Shown here: in pieces, positions 18,935 to 29,407 of the stretch
How the letters are laid out: the number at the start of each line of letters is the position of its first letter
Position numbering within the stretch: position 1 is the stretch's first letter
The notes under the pieces: generated by a model
The model's database searches: none
Told to the model about the DNA's origin: nothing
The model's input: only the letters and a program-made list of their open reading frames with translations
Position numbers and translations under genes: made by a program
Assembly: GCF_000411135.1 (NCBI RefSeq)
Contig: NZ_KE150262.1
Coordinates: 176,419 to 240,418, forward strand
Direction of reading: 5' to 3'
DNA length: 64,000 bases
Source of the DNA: Actinotignum schaalii FB123-CNA-2
GTDB taxonomy: Bacteria > Actinomycetota > Actinomycetes > Actinomycetales > Actinomycetaceae

Positions 18935-20197
18935 ATGACGCCCAGCCCCCAGTTCCTCGTGGGACACGCTCCCCTGGATCCGGTTACCGATGCCGCGCCT
19001 ATCGGTGATTTTGATACCGGCTACACTCCCGCACCCCGCCTCACCGAGCGCCCTACCGGCGCCTGGCTGGAAGGGGACGAACCGGGTGAGCGCCGCTTCG
19101 CGGATCTTGGCCCCCTGGAACTGGAGCTGGGCGGCCGCTTGCCGCAGGTGCGACTCGCCTACGAAACCTGGGGGCAGCTCAATGCGGACCGCTCCAATGC
19201 GGTGCTGCTTTGCCACGCACTCACCGGGGATTCGCACGCTGCCGCACGCGATGGGCAGAGCGGCTGGTGGAAAGATATTGTGGGCCCGGGTCTGGCCATC
19301 GATACCGAGCGGTACTACGTGGTGTGCCCCAATGTGCTGGGTGGCTGTCAGGGAAGTACCGGCCCGGCTTCACCCGCTCCCGATGGCCAGCCTTGGGGCC
19401 CGCGCTTCCCGGAAATTACCATGCGGGATATGGCCGCGGCGGAGGCTCGGCTCGCTGACCTGCTCGGGGTGGAACGCTGGGCGCTGGTGGCGGGTGCCTC
19501 CTTCGGCGGGTGCCGCACGATGGAATGGGCGGCGTCGTACCCGCAGCGGGTGGGGGCTTTCGCGGTGCTCGTAGCCGGCCCGGCCAGCACCGCGGAACAT
19601 ATCGCTTATGCTCACCTGCAAAACCTGGCGATTCGCCTGGATCCGCGCTGGCGCGGCGGGCATTATTACGATGCTGAACCCGATGAGAGCGGGGTGAGCG
19701 GCCCGGCTGCCGGGCTCGGCCTCGCCCGTGAAATAGCGCATTTAACTTATCGCTGCGCCCCGGAGCTGGCGGCGCGTTTCGGCCGCACCCCGCAGGAGGG
19801 CGAAGACCCGCTACGCGGGGGCCGTTACGCGGTGCAGTCCTACCTGGATTACCACGGCGCGAAATTGGTGGCGCGTTTCGATGCGAATTCCTACCTGACG
19901 ATCAGCCAGGCGTTTATCACCCACGATATTGGGCGCGGGCGGGGCGGCACCGCGCAGGTGGTGGCGGGGCTGCAGCAGCCAGCGCTCGTCGTCGCTGTTG
20001 ATTCGGATCGGCTGTTTTATCCGCAGCACATGGCGCAATTGGCCGCGGCTTTGCCCGGGGCGCGCCCGCTCCAGACCGTGCACTCCGCGCACGGCCACGA
20101 CGGTTTCCTCATTGAAAACGATGAGGTTTCCGCGATTATTGCAGATTTCCTTAGCGAGGTCGCGCCGGTGGATGCGCCAGTGGACGCGGCTCTCTAG
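18935..20197 (+). CDS. metX: Homoserine O-acetyltransferase
   Basis: MetX acetylates homoserine and supplies the substrate for MetY. It is an alpha/beta-hydrolase-fold protein with LCHALTGDSHA, the nucleophile elbow GASFGGCRTMEW, the aspartate region VAVDSDRLFYP and the histidine region HGHDGFL. The FGG at the elbow differs from the more common LGGMQ form, but the serine is intact. It has 420 residues. ATG 18935 has GAGGA 6 nt upstream. It converges with an unknown membrane-protein gene on the other strand. Confidence 0.95.
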   Translation: MTPSPQFLVGHAPLDPVTDAAPIGDFDTGYTPAPRLTERPTGAWLEGDEPGERRFADLGPLELELGGRLPQVRLAYETWGQLNADRSNAVLLCHALTGDSHAAARDGQSGWWKDIVGPGLAIDTERYYVVCPNVLGGCQGSTGPASPAPDGQPWGPRFPEITMRDMAAAEARLADLLGVERWALVAGASFGGCRTMEWAASYPQRVGAFAVLVAGPASTAEHIAYAHLQNLAIRLDPRWRGGHYYDAEPDESGVSGPAAGLGLAREIAHLTYRCAPELAARFGRTPQEGEDPLRGGRYAVQSYLDYHGAKLVARFDANSYLTISQAFITHDIGRGRGGTAQVVAGLQQPALVVAVDSDRLFYPQHMAQLAAALPGARPLQTVHSAHGHDGFLIENDEVSAIIADFLSEVAPVDAPVDAAL

Positions 20198-20227
20198 CCA
20201 CCGCGCTGCCCCGTAGCTTTTGCTCCC

Positions 20228-21109
20228 CTAGCCGCCGAATTGGGACCAGTCTTCGCTGAGCACAGTGCCGCGCGCGTCGATCATCACGTGCCCGGCTTTG
20301 CCACCGGCGCGCAACCATCCGGTATAGATAAGGTCCGCGGGCGCGGGGCAGGTGCCTTCGCATTCGGGTAGCTCAGCAGCCGCGGCTTTCACCCGCACGA
20401 ATACTTCCGCGTTTTCTAGCTGCGCGGGTGTTAGGCCGATGCGCGCGGCGCGCTCGCGCACAAGGGTGGTGGCGCGGGTGAAGAGCGCGGCGTCGAGCTG
20501 GGTGTAGTCAAAAGTGGGGATACGTTCAAAGCGGAAGGGGCGCGAGGCCGCGAAACCGTAGGGCGTGGTATCGCGCGGCAGGGACCACGAGTAGGTGACC
20601 GCGGTGTCGTTGTGGTCGTCCACCGGAACGTCAATTTCGAGGCGGCGTTCGCGCACGAAGGCGCGGAACGCTTGCGTGGTTCCGGCTTCTTTTTCAATAT
20701 CGACGACGGCGACACCCAAGTCTTCAGCCCCGCCCGTGAAATAGGAGCGCAACGGGCCACCGCCCCAGTCTTTGATCTGAGTGGTGACGATGCGGACGGC
20801 TTGGGGCGGGTTACAGAGCGTGGGTAGGAGGGCGCCAGCAAGGAATAATGCGATGCTCGTGAGCACGGCGGTGAGCAGGCGAAGTGGGTGGTCGTGCGCG
20901 GCGGCGGTGTGGAGGTAGCGGTAACGCAAATAAATAATGCCGCCCAGCACGATGAGTGCGCCTATTGTGATGAGGCTGATGTAGAGGATGCCGTGCCAGT
21001 CGTTCATCCAGAGCAGGGGGAGGGCGCCGAGCATGAGCCCGAAGCCGAGGGCGGGTAGCAGCCGGGTGGCCGTTTCCCGCAAGCCGGGCTGGCGTTGTGT
21101 TGTGGGCAC
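20228..21109 (-). CDS. Membrane protein of unknown function
   Basis: A 293-residue protein with three hydrophobic segments in the first third (about residues 17-36, 41-61 and 78-98), then a soluble, probably extracytoplasmic domain of about 190 residues. No motif is recognised. A Cys pair in PECEGTCP may form a disulfide. It starts with GTG behind a good GGAGGAG site. It converges with metX, with only 30 bp between the stops, and nothing in the context indicates its role. Confidence 0.7.
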   Translation of the reverse strand: MPTTQRQPGLRETATRLLPALGFGLMLGALPLLWMNDWHGILYISLITIGALIVLGGIIYLRYRYLHTAAAHDHPLRLLTAVLTSIALFLAGALLPTLCNPPQAVRIVTTQIKDWGGGPLRSYFTGGAEDLGVAVVDIEKEAGTTQAFRAFVRERRLEIDVPVDDHNDTAVTYSWSLPRDTTPYGFAASRPFRFERIPTFDYTQLDAALFTRATTLVRERAARIGLTPAQLENAEVFVRVKAAAAELPECEGTCPAPADLIYTGWLRAGGKAGHVMIDARGTVLSEDWSQFGG

Positions 21110-21554
21110 GGGCTGCTCCTCCCGAATCGATGGGCCGTTATGGGGATTCTACAAAATATTCGACACACCGTATTGCTGGAGGGTGTCAAATAGTTTGTGT
21201 AAATGCTTCATTCGACTACTAACTCGAAGATTAATGATGATTATGCTCGCTGATTGTGCCGCTGCCTCAGACTCTGCCGCTTGGCACCCACGACCCGAGC
21301 ATCGTCGCGACCCGATGCCCCGACGGATAGTAGATTTCTTCCGAGAACACTGGAGTTCTCATCACTTTCCTCGAGATTGCGAAGAATCATGAAACTCAAC
21401 CGTGTTCTCTCGATTATTTCCCTGGCGGAATCGCGATTGTTATCGGGACAATTCTCTACGCCTCCCAGTGGTCACGCTCGTCACCGCCATCCTGGCCTTG
21501 CGAAAGGCCCGCACAACACCACGCGGGCGGTAAAATCGAGGAAAAGCCGAAAGG
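21110..21554. other. Intergenic region with a possible degraded gene remnant
   Basis: About 445 bp with no intact gene. The left part should hold the promoter of the minus-strand membrane protein. From about 21388 the plus strand shows fragments in two frames: PGGIAIVIGTILYASQ in one, then VVTLVTAILALRKART in the next. Together they read like the C-terminal membrane segments of one broken membrane protein. No homolog can be named from the sequence. Confidence 0.35.
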
Positions 21555-21560
21555 ATGATC

Positions 21561-22646
21561 GTGACTCGAGCCGCCTCGCCCCACAACCCCGCGCTCGCGT
21601 GGGAGCCCGACCTCCTCGGCGCCGGTTATGAACGCCTCACCCTTCCTCTTCCCGACGACGACGAAGGCGCCGTCATCGCTACCCTCATCCGCGCATTGCC
21701 GCCCGCCAACGCGCCTGCCCCGAGTTTTGCTTTCCTCGCTATTCACGGCTGGAATGACATGTTTTACCAGTGGGCCCTCGCTGACGCAGTAACGGCTGCC
21801 GGCGGGGCTTTCTATGCAATTGACCTGCGTAAATATGGGCGGTCCTGGGATCCGCAGCGGCAGAGCTACGGGTATACAGATAGCATGCGGGTGTATTTTG
21901 CCGATATTGATGCCGCGCTGGCCGCCATGCGAACAGACCTCCCGGCCCGGTTCGGCCCCGGCGCTGCCCAGCTCCCCACCATCTTGTACGGGCATTCCAC
22001 CGGTGGCCTCACCGCCGCCCTCTACGCCGGGTCACGCCGCGGGAAAAACCTGGCTGGCCTGGTGCTTAATTCACCGTGGTTGGAGTTGCAGGTGGGCGCG
22101 GCGGGGAGCGCCGTCGTCGTACCTGTAGCTGAACTGGCGGCGCGCGCCGCACCGAAAAAACCACTGCCCGTGCACGACCCGGGCTTTTACGGGATGGTGC
22201 TCGACGCGTGGCGCCCGGAGGGAATGACGCGGGTGCCAGGGGCGCCGGAAGATACCACCGATCCGTTTTGGACTACCGGGTGGACGCCGGCCTGGGATAT
22301 GCGCCCGGATCCGGCACCGATTCGCGGTGGGTGGCTGCACGCGGTCATCCGAGCGCAGCGATATGTAGCTCGAAATGTGCGACTGCGGCTGCCGGTTCTC
22401 ATGCTCACCGCGGCGCGTAGCATCGTGGCTACCGCGTGGAGCGAGGAGCTACGCGGGGCCGATACCGTGTTGGACGTCGAACAAATGTGGGCGCGAGCCG
22501 CGGACATAGCGAGCGATGTGCATATCCTGAAATTGGATAATGCCGTTCATGACGTCTTGCTGTCCCGCGCACCGGTGCGGGAGGCCGGGTTCGCGGAGAT
22601 TCGCGAGTTTTGCCAGCGGCAGGTGCGGCGGGCCCGCTCAAGGTAG
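21561..22646 (+). CDS. Alpha/beta hydrolase (serine hydrolase, monoacylglycerol-lipase-like)
   Basis: The protein shows the alpha/beta-hydrolase features AIHGWNDMFYQW (oxyanion region), YGHSTGG (nucleophile elbow with Ser), VLMLTAARS (near the acid residue) and a C-terminal His in DNAVHDVLL. The general form resembles lysophospholipase or monoacylglycerol lipase proteins. The substrate is unknown. GTG 21561 is preferred because AAAGGA lies 5 nt upstream, while the ATG at 21555 is too close to that site. The gene stands alone with no obvious operon partner. Confidence 0.85.
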   Translation: MTRAASPHNPALAWEPDLLGAGYERLTLPLPDDDEGAVIATLIRALPPANAPAPSFAFLAIHGWNDMFYQWALADAVTAAGGAFYAIDLRKYGRSWDPQRQSYGYTDSMRVYFADIDAALAAMRTDLPARFGPGAAQLPTILYGHSTGGLTAALYAGSRRGKNLAGLVLNSPWLELQVGAAGSAVVVPVAELAARAAPKKPLPVHDPGFYGMVLDAWRPEGMTRVPGAPEDTTDPFWTTGWTPAWDMRPDPAPIRGGWLHAVIRAQRYVARNVRLRLPVLMLTAARSIVATAWSEELRGADTVLDVEQMWARAADIASDVHILKLDNAVHDVLLSRAPVREAGFAEIREFCQRQVRRARSR

Positions 22647-22799
22647 CTAAGCGTAAATAGATAGTCCGCGCCCCTTGCTTCCTTGACCTCCGTGGCATGA
22701 CATGCCTTGACGGAAAACGCATTCCGTCCGGTCCGCCACGCACCATAACCGAACCGTGGGTAGAAAAGTCAAAGTGTGCGTCCCGAACCTCGCAGCCCG

Positions 22800-22857
22800 C
22801 AAAGTGTGCGTGAGGAACATGAAATCAGGTGAAAAAGGTACTCACACGCACACTTTG
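22800..22857. repeat. Inverted repeat with arms CAAAGTGTGCGTG
   Basis: The arm at 22800-22812 pairs with 22845-22857 through about 13 bp, extended by GAG/CTC after a small bulge. A further direct copy of the arm lies exactly 30 bp upstream at 22770-22781. The function is unknown. Confidence 0.65.
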
Positions 22858-23085
22858 TTCGCGACGAAGGCTCGTCACCGAGTCCGGGGCAAACATAGTG
22901 CAAATTCCGGACGGTCGGGGTCGCGTAGTGCAAGCCCAGGACAGAAACCGGGCCAAAATGGTGCGTAGAGTTGCACCCTGTTACGGACCGGGGGTGCGTT
23001 CGGTTCCGCACCCGATCCAAGACAACAACACACCGTAATTAGACCCCCTTCTGCCTATTAACCCGCAGCGAACGCAGGAAAGCGA

Positions 23086-23123
23086 AAAGGGGAGGCGCCC
23101 GGAAATTCCGGGGCCTCCCCTTT
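23086..23123 (-). terminator. Terminator of the large subtilase gene
   Basis: An 11-bp perfect stem (23086-23096 with 23113-23123) with a further inner CCCGGAA/TTCCGGG stem, followed on the minus strand by TTTT. It lies about 60 bp past the stop codon of the protease gene. Confidence 0.85.
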
Positions 23124-23180
23124 CCCTTTACCCTGGGCCGGATACTGGCCGGTGGGCCAGCATCCCGCGGGCGCTAGTTA

Positions 23181-26100
23181 TTAGCGGCGGACGATAGGCG
23201 TATCAACGCCATCCCCATCCCAGTCACCAACGAGCATCTGGTCACCGGCCCGGCCGTAGTGGAGGGTGATATCAGCGTTCCCGCTCTTGAGCGAGTTCGC
23301 CACAAACACCTGGTTACCACGCCGCACCGCGAAGGTATCCTTACCGTCACCATCCCAGTCACCAACGAAGATCTGGTCACCGGTCCGGCCATAGGAGAAG
23401 GAGGTTTCAGCCTTGCCGCCCGCGAGGGTGTTGTTCACGAAGAACACATTTCCACGCTGGACCGCGAAGGTATCCTTACCGTCGCCATCGAAATCACCGG
23501 CCAGCAGCACGTCGCCGTCGCGGCCGAAGCTGAATACCTGATCGGCATCTCCGGAACGAATCGAGTTGAGGACGAACACCTGGTTGCCGCGGCGCACCGC
23601 GAAGGTATCCTTACCGTCACCATCCCAGTCACCAACCACGATCGTGTCCCCGGCCTTACCGAAGGAAATCACCTCATCAGCAACTCCGCCGTTAAGGCTG
23701 TTCTGGATGAAGATCTGGTTCCCGCGGCGCACGGCCAAGGTTTCCTTGCCATCGCCATCCCAGTCACCGATAAGGACCTGGTCAGCGGCTCGCCCGTAGG
23801 AGAAGACCTGCTGAGCAACCGTGGAAACCCAGTCATTCGACAGGTAGAACACGTTTCCGGTATCACCCGGCTTACCGGGCGTGCCCGGTTCAGGTGCCGG
23901 CGTCGGGTTCGGCGCGGGCGTCGGGTTCGGAACAGGTGTCGGGTTCGGAACCGGTGTCGGATCCGGGGTGCCCGGGGTACCCGGCTCACCCGGAGTGGGC
24001 TCCGGCGCCGGAGCGGTCTCCTGGGTCACCGTCACGCTCACCGTCTTGGTCACGGCAGCCCCGGCAGCATCGGTGGCAATGAGGGTCACCGTATTCTCAC
24101 CCGGGTTGAGCACCGTGCCCGGTGCCAGGGTAAGAGCGGTATCGCCCGCGGCCCCAGCTGCGCCGTCGTCCTTCACCGTGTACTTGGCGAGTACCTCGGC
24201 GGCCAGGGCTTGCCGGTCCAGAGCGCCGGCGGGCGCCGTGAGTTCCACGGTGTCCGGGCCCTCGATAACCGGCAGGCTGTCCTTCGTGAAGGAAATGGAC
24301 TGCGCGGTGGAGTTCCCGGCCAGGTCGGTGCCTTCCACCGTGAGGGTGTAGGTGCCGGCCGGCAGCTCCGCGGTTTCCACGGTGTAGTTGAGAGCGGTCG
24401 CGGCATCGCCAGCGGTATCGCCAGCTGCTGCGTCGTCGGCAACCGGAGCATCGGCCTCAGCCATGAGTCCGGCCGCGTCCTTCACGCCCGCAACCACCCG
24501 GGCGGCGTCGTTCTTATCCGCCACACCGTTGGCATCAACCTGCACGGCCTTCGCCGCATCGGCACCGTTCGCACCCTCGTTATTTCCGCCACCGAAGTAG
24601 GTCTTGACGTCTACGAGGCTGTCCTCCACCGACTGGCCGAGCAGACCCGCATCGGTGCTCTGTTCGCTGAGCACGTCCCCGTTGAGGAGCACGCGCGCGG
24701 CCTTGAGGTTGGGGTCGGTCACACTGGTGGCAATGGCAGCGCCGTCGCGAATAACCGCGCCGTCCGTGCCGTTAATGCTCACCGCCGGGCCTTCCTTGTC
24801 CACCACCACGGGGATGGTGTTGAGGAGGGTATTGCCCATGCTGTCACCGAATTGCACAAGGACCGTATCGCCGTCCGCAACCGGGAATGCCTGGTTGAAG
24901 CTGCGGGTATTGGTCTTGGTGCCGCCCACGGTGTGGTCGATAATGCTGCGCACCACCGAGCCGTTGATCTTCAGGTCGTAGCCCCAGGCATCATCGGAGG
25001 CGGTACCCGCGAAGGTGACCTCATCCGAATTCGCGTAGAGCACGCCGTTGTACAGGGTCGGTTCCGTGAAGGAAACCTTGGGGTACCCGGTATCCCAGAA
25101 CACCCGCAGGATGGTATCCATGCGGACCTTGCCCGCGGTATCGGTCACCTTCATGTGGAAGGCATTAATACCGGTGGTCACCGGCACGGCGGCTTCGAAG
25201 GTGCCATCGGCCTGGACCGTCACGTTGATCGCGTCCGGAACCACGTAGTCGCCGGCCTCGTTCACGGTCACGCGCGGCTGGAGCACGAAGGCGGAAACGC
25301 CCTGCGCCGTACCGCGCAGCACCAGCTTGCCGTCCGCCGTCTTTTCCGCGGTGGACATATCCGGCAGGCAGGTGGTGCCGAAGCACTGCACATTCGTGAA
25401 CGTGGGGGCCTGGTACGACGACGTATCTTCCGCCACGACCTCCCGGCCTTCGTAGGTAACCGTTTCGGTGGTGGTATTTCCACCATCGGAGGCCACCACG
25501 GTGGCGCTGAGAGCATCAGCTTCCGGGGTGAAAGTGCTGGTGAATCCACCGGTGGCATCCACCTCAGCGGCCTTACCGTTCACCTTGACGGTGAGGGTAG
25601 CGCCGGCGCGCTCATCACGCACATTACCGGTGATCGTAACCGAACCATCCTCGGCCACCGGCTGCTTACCGCCGGCATTGAGGGATGTAATCGCCACGCT
25701 CGGGGCCACCGTATCGTAGGTGACGGTCAGCACCGTGCGGGTGATTTCGCGGCCGTTATCACCGTAGGCAATCACGGGGATGTTCTGGGTGCCTTCGGTC
25801 AGCGGGACCTGGGCGGCGAAGAATCCGCCACCGAGCTCCGCATCCGCACCGGCCACGCTCACGCGTGCCACCGCATCGGAGGCCAGGCCGAACACGGTCA
25901 GCTTGCCGTCCTTGACGAGGCGGTGATTCGGGGTGAACACCTGGGTGTTGTAGGTGTTCAGGCTCGGGATCTCAATGGCGTTCGCGCCGAGCACCTTGGT
26001 GACCATGGTGTTATTCATGCCCTTGTCGGCCACGGTGACGATGACGTAGGAAACGCCCTCGGGGAGCACCACTTCGAAGGAAGAATCGGAATTCTTGGTG

Positions 26101-29091
26101 ACCGGCTTGATATCGGTGCCCTTATCCGTTTCCACCATCGGTGAGGAGAAAATCCCCGAGCCGGTTTCGGTCACGGTGAAGGGCAGGATCTTCTGGCCAT
26201 CACGCTCGAAGGGTTCACCCACGGAAACTTCGGGAGCAACGGTATCCACACCGAAGGGCATATCGAGGGTCTGCCAGTCGAAGCGGTCACCCAGACGCGC
26301 CTTGACGCGATAGGTGTAGCGCCCGTCCGGAATCGCCTTGAAGCTCGCGCTGGCCGCTTCCCACACGGTGCCATCGAAAGCGTGGCTGCGGTAGGGCTGC
26401 GCAATATTCTTCGTGCCGAGGGCAGTGCCGGCGATCTGGCGGGAGAGTTCCTGTTCCTCACCCACGCGCGTGACGAGCTTACCGTTGGCATCGTAGATTT
26501 CGAACTGGGCTTCTTCCGCGTTACGCAGCTGCGTCAGATTCGGGACAATCGCATCAACGTTATTGTCCTTATTGGGCGAGAGCCAGAATTCCCCGAAGAT
26601 ATTGTTCTTCACGGGGAGGGTCATCCCGAAGATCGTGGTGGTCAGCTGGGAGGTGGAGGTATTGCCCTCACCCCAGGTCTGGCCCGGAGCCACGAAAATA
26701 GGTTCGGCGTTCCAGTCCCCGGCGAAGCCCAGGTAGGGCACCTTAATATCCGGGGTTTCCTGCACGCCGGCGAGCACCGCCCAGCCTTCCACGAAGTGGT
26801 TACCCTTGCTCGGGGTGAGCGTGAAGGTGACCTGGGTGGTTTCCCCGGGCGCCACGGTAAGGACCTTACGATCCGCCGTCAGCGTTTCCTTGGAAATGAA
26901 GGTGGAGGTAATGTCGTTAGCATTATTCGTTTCGTTGACGACTTCCTGGCGCGGAATCGCGTAGGCAGCTTCTTTATCGCCGTGGTTGGTCAGGGTCACG
27001 GTGAAGGACACCGGCCCGTTCACCTGGCCCAGGGCCACCGAATTGGCACCATCTACACGGGCGTGCACCTGGGATGCCAGGGCGTGATCCACGCGCACCA
27101 AACCGGCACCGATCTGGCGCGGGGCGTACGGAACGCCGTCGTGCCGCGGAATTTCCGCGGTATTCATGAGCAGTGTTTCCGCCAGGCTGAGGCGATCCGC
27201 CCGGGACATATCCGGGAAGCGCTGCCCGAGCACCTGAAGCACGCTGGCCATGGAACCGGCCACGTTCGGGGCGGCCATGGAGGTACCGGACATCGAGCCG
27301 TAGGTATTGGAATTCAGCGTGGAGTAGACGTTACCGCCCACACCAGAAATATTCGGCTTGAAGTCCAGGTTGGAGGTCGGGCCCCAGGAAGTGAAGCTGG
27401 AGGGCGCACCGGCCGTGGCCGAGGGCGTGGTCCGGGCTTCATCCGTGAGGGCGATGGTGACCGGGGTGCCGGCCTTGATGGCCTCCACCAGGCGCAGCGC
27501 ATCGGAGCGGAACATAACGCCACCCGGGAAGGTGTATTCGTCAATACCGCCCATGGAGATCATGGAATCCCCGCCGGCTTCGTGGTTGTAGATAATAACG
27601 CCGGCCGCACCGGCCTTCTGTGCGTTACCGAACTTCTCCCCGAAGGTGATGCCGCCGCGCTCAATCAGAGCGTATTTACCGGCGGTACCTTCCGGGAATT
27701 CTTCCGGCTTACCGGTTCCTGCGGCCACCGCTTCGCGGGCCACATTATCCGGCTTGCCGGTGGCGAGTTCGTAGAAGAGGTCTTCGGCTGCGCCGTTCAC
27801 GGTCACGCGGGCGACCGAGCGGGTTTCCAGATTATTATCAATCGAGGCGACCGAGAGAGTGGCGTCGTGAGCCGAAGGCGAACCGATCACGCCGTCGTCC
27901 CATTTACCGAACATATCGTCTTCGGTGCCGCCCGGTGAGAAGTTGAGCCCGGAGTTACCTGCGGAAATAACCGGAAGCACACCCTTAGCGCGAGCTTCTT
28001 CAATAGCCAGGCCCGCGCCGTTGGAGTATCCGAAGCCGTTATCGGAGCCCAGCGACAGATTAATAACGTCAGCGCCGAGCTTCACGGAATCTTCAATGGC
28101 GGCAATAATATCGCCGTCGGCCGCGCCGCGCGAACGCGCCGGGTCATTGGAAAAGACCTTCATGGCCAGCAGCTGGGCATTGGGGGCCATGCCTTCCACC
28201 CGTCCGGTGGTGGCAAAAGTTTGCCCCTCATCCAAGCCGTTCGCCGCGGCAATACCGGCCACGTGCATGCCGTGCATAGACGAGGTGGTATCGATGATCT
28301 CGAAATTATCGTCGGCGTAGTTGTAGCCGTTGGGAACCTTACACGTGAAGGCGGGGTTCGCAGCGGTGTTAATATTCTTAATCTTCGCGGTATCGCAATT
28401 GTCGATCCGCATATCGCGGTGGCTCGGGTCGATACCCGTATCCACAATCGCAATAACCATGCCGGTGCCATCCGCGCCGGCATCCGCCAAGGCCGCGGGC
28501 GCGCCCTGCATATCACGCGAGGCATCTTCGAGGGGCACATTCTCCTGCGGCTGGGCTGCGAGGGCACCCTGGACGAGGGCCTTCGTGGCACCCGCACTCT
28601 GAGCGACGGCGCGAGAAATATCCGCCGCACGCTCGGTAGCGGCAACGTTGGTCGTCTGATAGACACGTTCACGCTTGACCGAGGCCACCGCGGCTTCCGC
28701 TTCCAGCGCCGCCATCTTGTCCGCCGGCATCGTCGCGGCGAAACCGTTGACGAGGTAGCCGAACTGGCGCTCAGGCTGCAGACCGTACTTCTCCGACCAC
28801 TGGGCCACCAGGTCTTCCTGGGTGGCCAAGCTCTGCGCCTCACCAGCATCGCTGCCCAGGCGCGACTGGTCCTTGAGGAGCACGATAACCCGCACCCGCT
28901 CGGTGGAGCCCTGCAGATCCTGGAAAGCAGCCAGCTCGGGGTTATCGGGAGAGATAGAGACCGGCGAAAGCGCCGGCGGGATTCGACGGCGCAGGCTGAT
29001 CCGCAGCGAGCGCCGGAGTAGTGAGTACGCTTAAGGCGAGCGCAGCCGTGACGGATAATCCGCCCAGGCGGCGCCAGTTAAAACCTGTCAC
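23181..29091 (-). CDS. Secreted subtilase of the lactocepin/C5a-peptidase type, with an N-terminal frameshift
   Basis: A very large cell-envelope serine protease. The main frame opens at 28895 and runs 1904 residues. It has a pro-domain (to about 100) and an S8 domain with Asp152 (VDTGID), His208 (HGMHVAG), Asn314 (SAGNS) and Ser539 (GTSMAAP), with a PA domain inserted at about 405-485. Fn3/Ig-like domains follow, then a Pro-rich linker and four and a half 45-residue repeats ending DTPIVRR. A signal peptide (RRLGGLSVTAALALSVLTTPALA) starts at GTG 29091 behind AGGAGAAGG but sits in another frame. Removing one C from the run at 28978-28980 joins them smoothly. This may be a sequencing error or a real mutation. 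No LPXTG-type sorting signal is present. Confidence 0.88.
23184..23855 (-). repeat. C-terminal 45-residue repeats of the subtilase
   Basis: Four full units and one partial unit, each with the pattern LxGDWDGDGKDTFAVRRGN, then NSL and FSYGRxGDQ. The DxDxDG loops look like calcium-binding FG-GAP/VCBS-type blades. The same unit ends the secreted nuclease at 57.4 kb. Confidence 0.85.
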
Positions 29092-29407
29092 ACCTTCTCC
29101 TAACTTCGTGACGGGAGGGATCCCGTCGGGGAATCCGGTGATGTCATTCCTGCACGGCGGCCAGGGTTCGGGCAGAGTTGGGACGACGGCGCACACGGCG
29201 CAGCCTCCCCACCCCGCCGCGCATATCTACCAACCAGTGGAGAAGTTATGCACCCCTCCCGCTCAGCCTCTCACCCTTGAGCGATAGACCGGCAGTGCGT
29301 GACGCGTGGGAATACCGGATGCAGGCTATCATCGCACAGAATGGTGCGCATCTGTCCAGAGTGTCTACAACGTGAACACTCCCCTGAGCCGGTTGATATT
29401 TATACGC
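29092..29407. other. Intergenic region upstream of the subtilase gene
   Basis: About 316 bp between the subtilase start and the end of the amidase gene, both on the minus strand. It should hold the subtilase promoter. No gene, hairpin with a T tract, or known regulatory motif is evident. Confidence 0.4.

Larger units (their letters stand above)
22647..23180. other. Non-coding region with 30-bp-spaced repeats and hairpins
   Basis: Between the hydrolase and the protease gene there is no plausible protein gene. CAAAGTGTGCGT occurs at 22770 and 22800 and, inverted, at about 22846-22857, giving a long hairpin. TAGTGCAA occurs at 22896 and 22926. Two further hairpins are GGTGC/GCACC (22960-22977) and GGGTGCG/CGCACCC (22992-23013). 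The layout suggests a structured RNA or a repeat element. The protease terminator lies at its right end. Confidence 0.55.

Noticed and set aside
22765-23020. The 30-bp-spaced repeats as a CRISPR array
   Set aside because: Repeats are only 8-12 bp, two or three copies each, with inverted copies mixed in, no constant repeat-spacer period of 60-75 bp and no cas genes nearby.
23259-26144. A 961-residue open frame on the plus strand opposite the subtilase gene
   Set aside because: It lies wholly antisense to a well-supported gene. Its His/Gly/Arg-rich composition is that of a reverse-complement shadow in GC-rich DNA, and it has no ribosome site or known domain.
23181-29091. The large S8 protease as the missing mycosin (MycP) of the type VII system
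   Set aside because: It has an inserted PA domain, multiple Fn3/Ig-like domains and terminal repeats like lactocepin. It lacks the C-terminal membrane anchor of mycosins and is 12 kb or more away.
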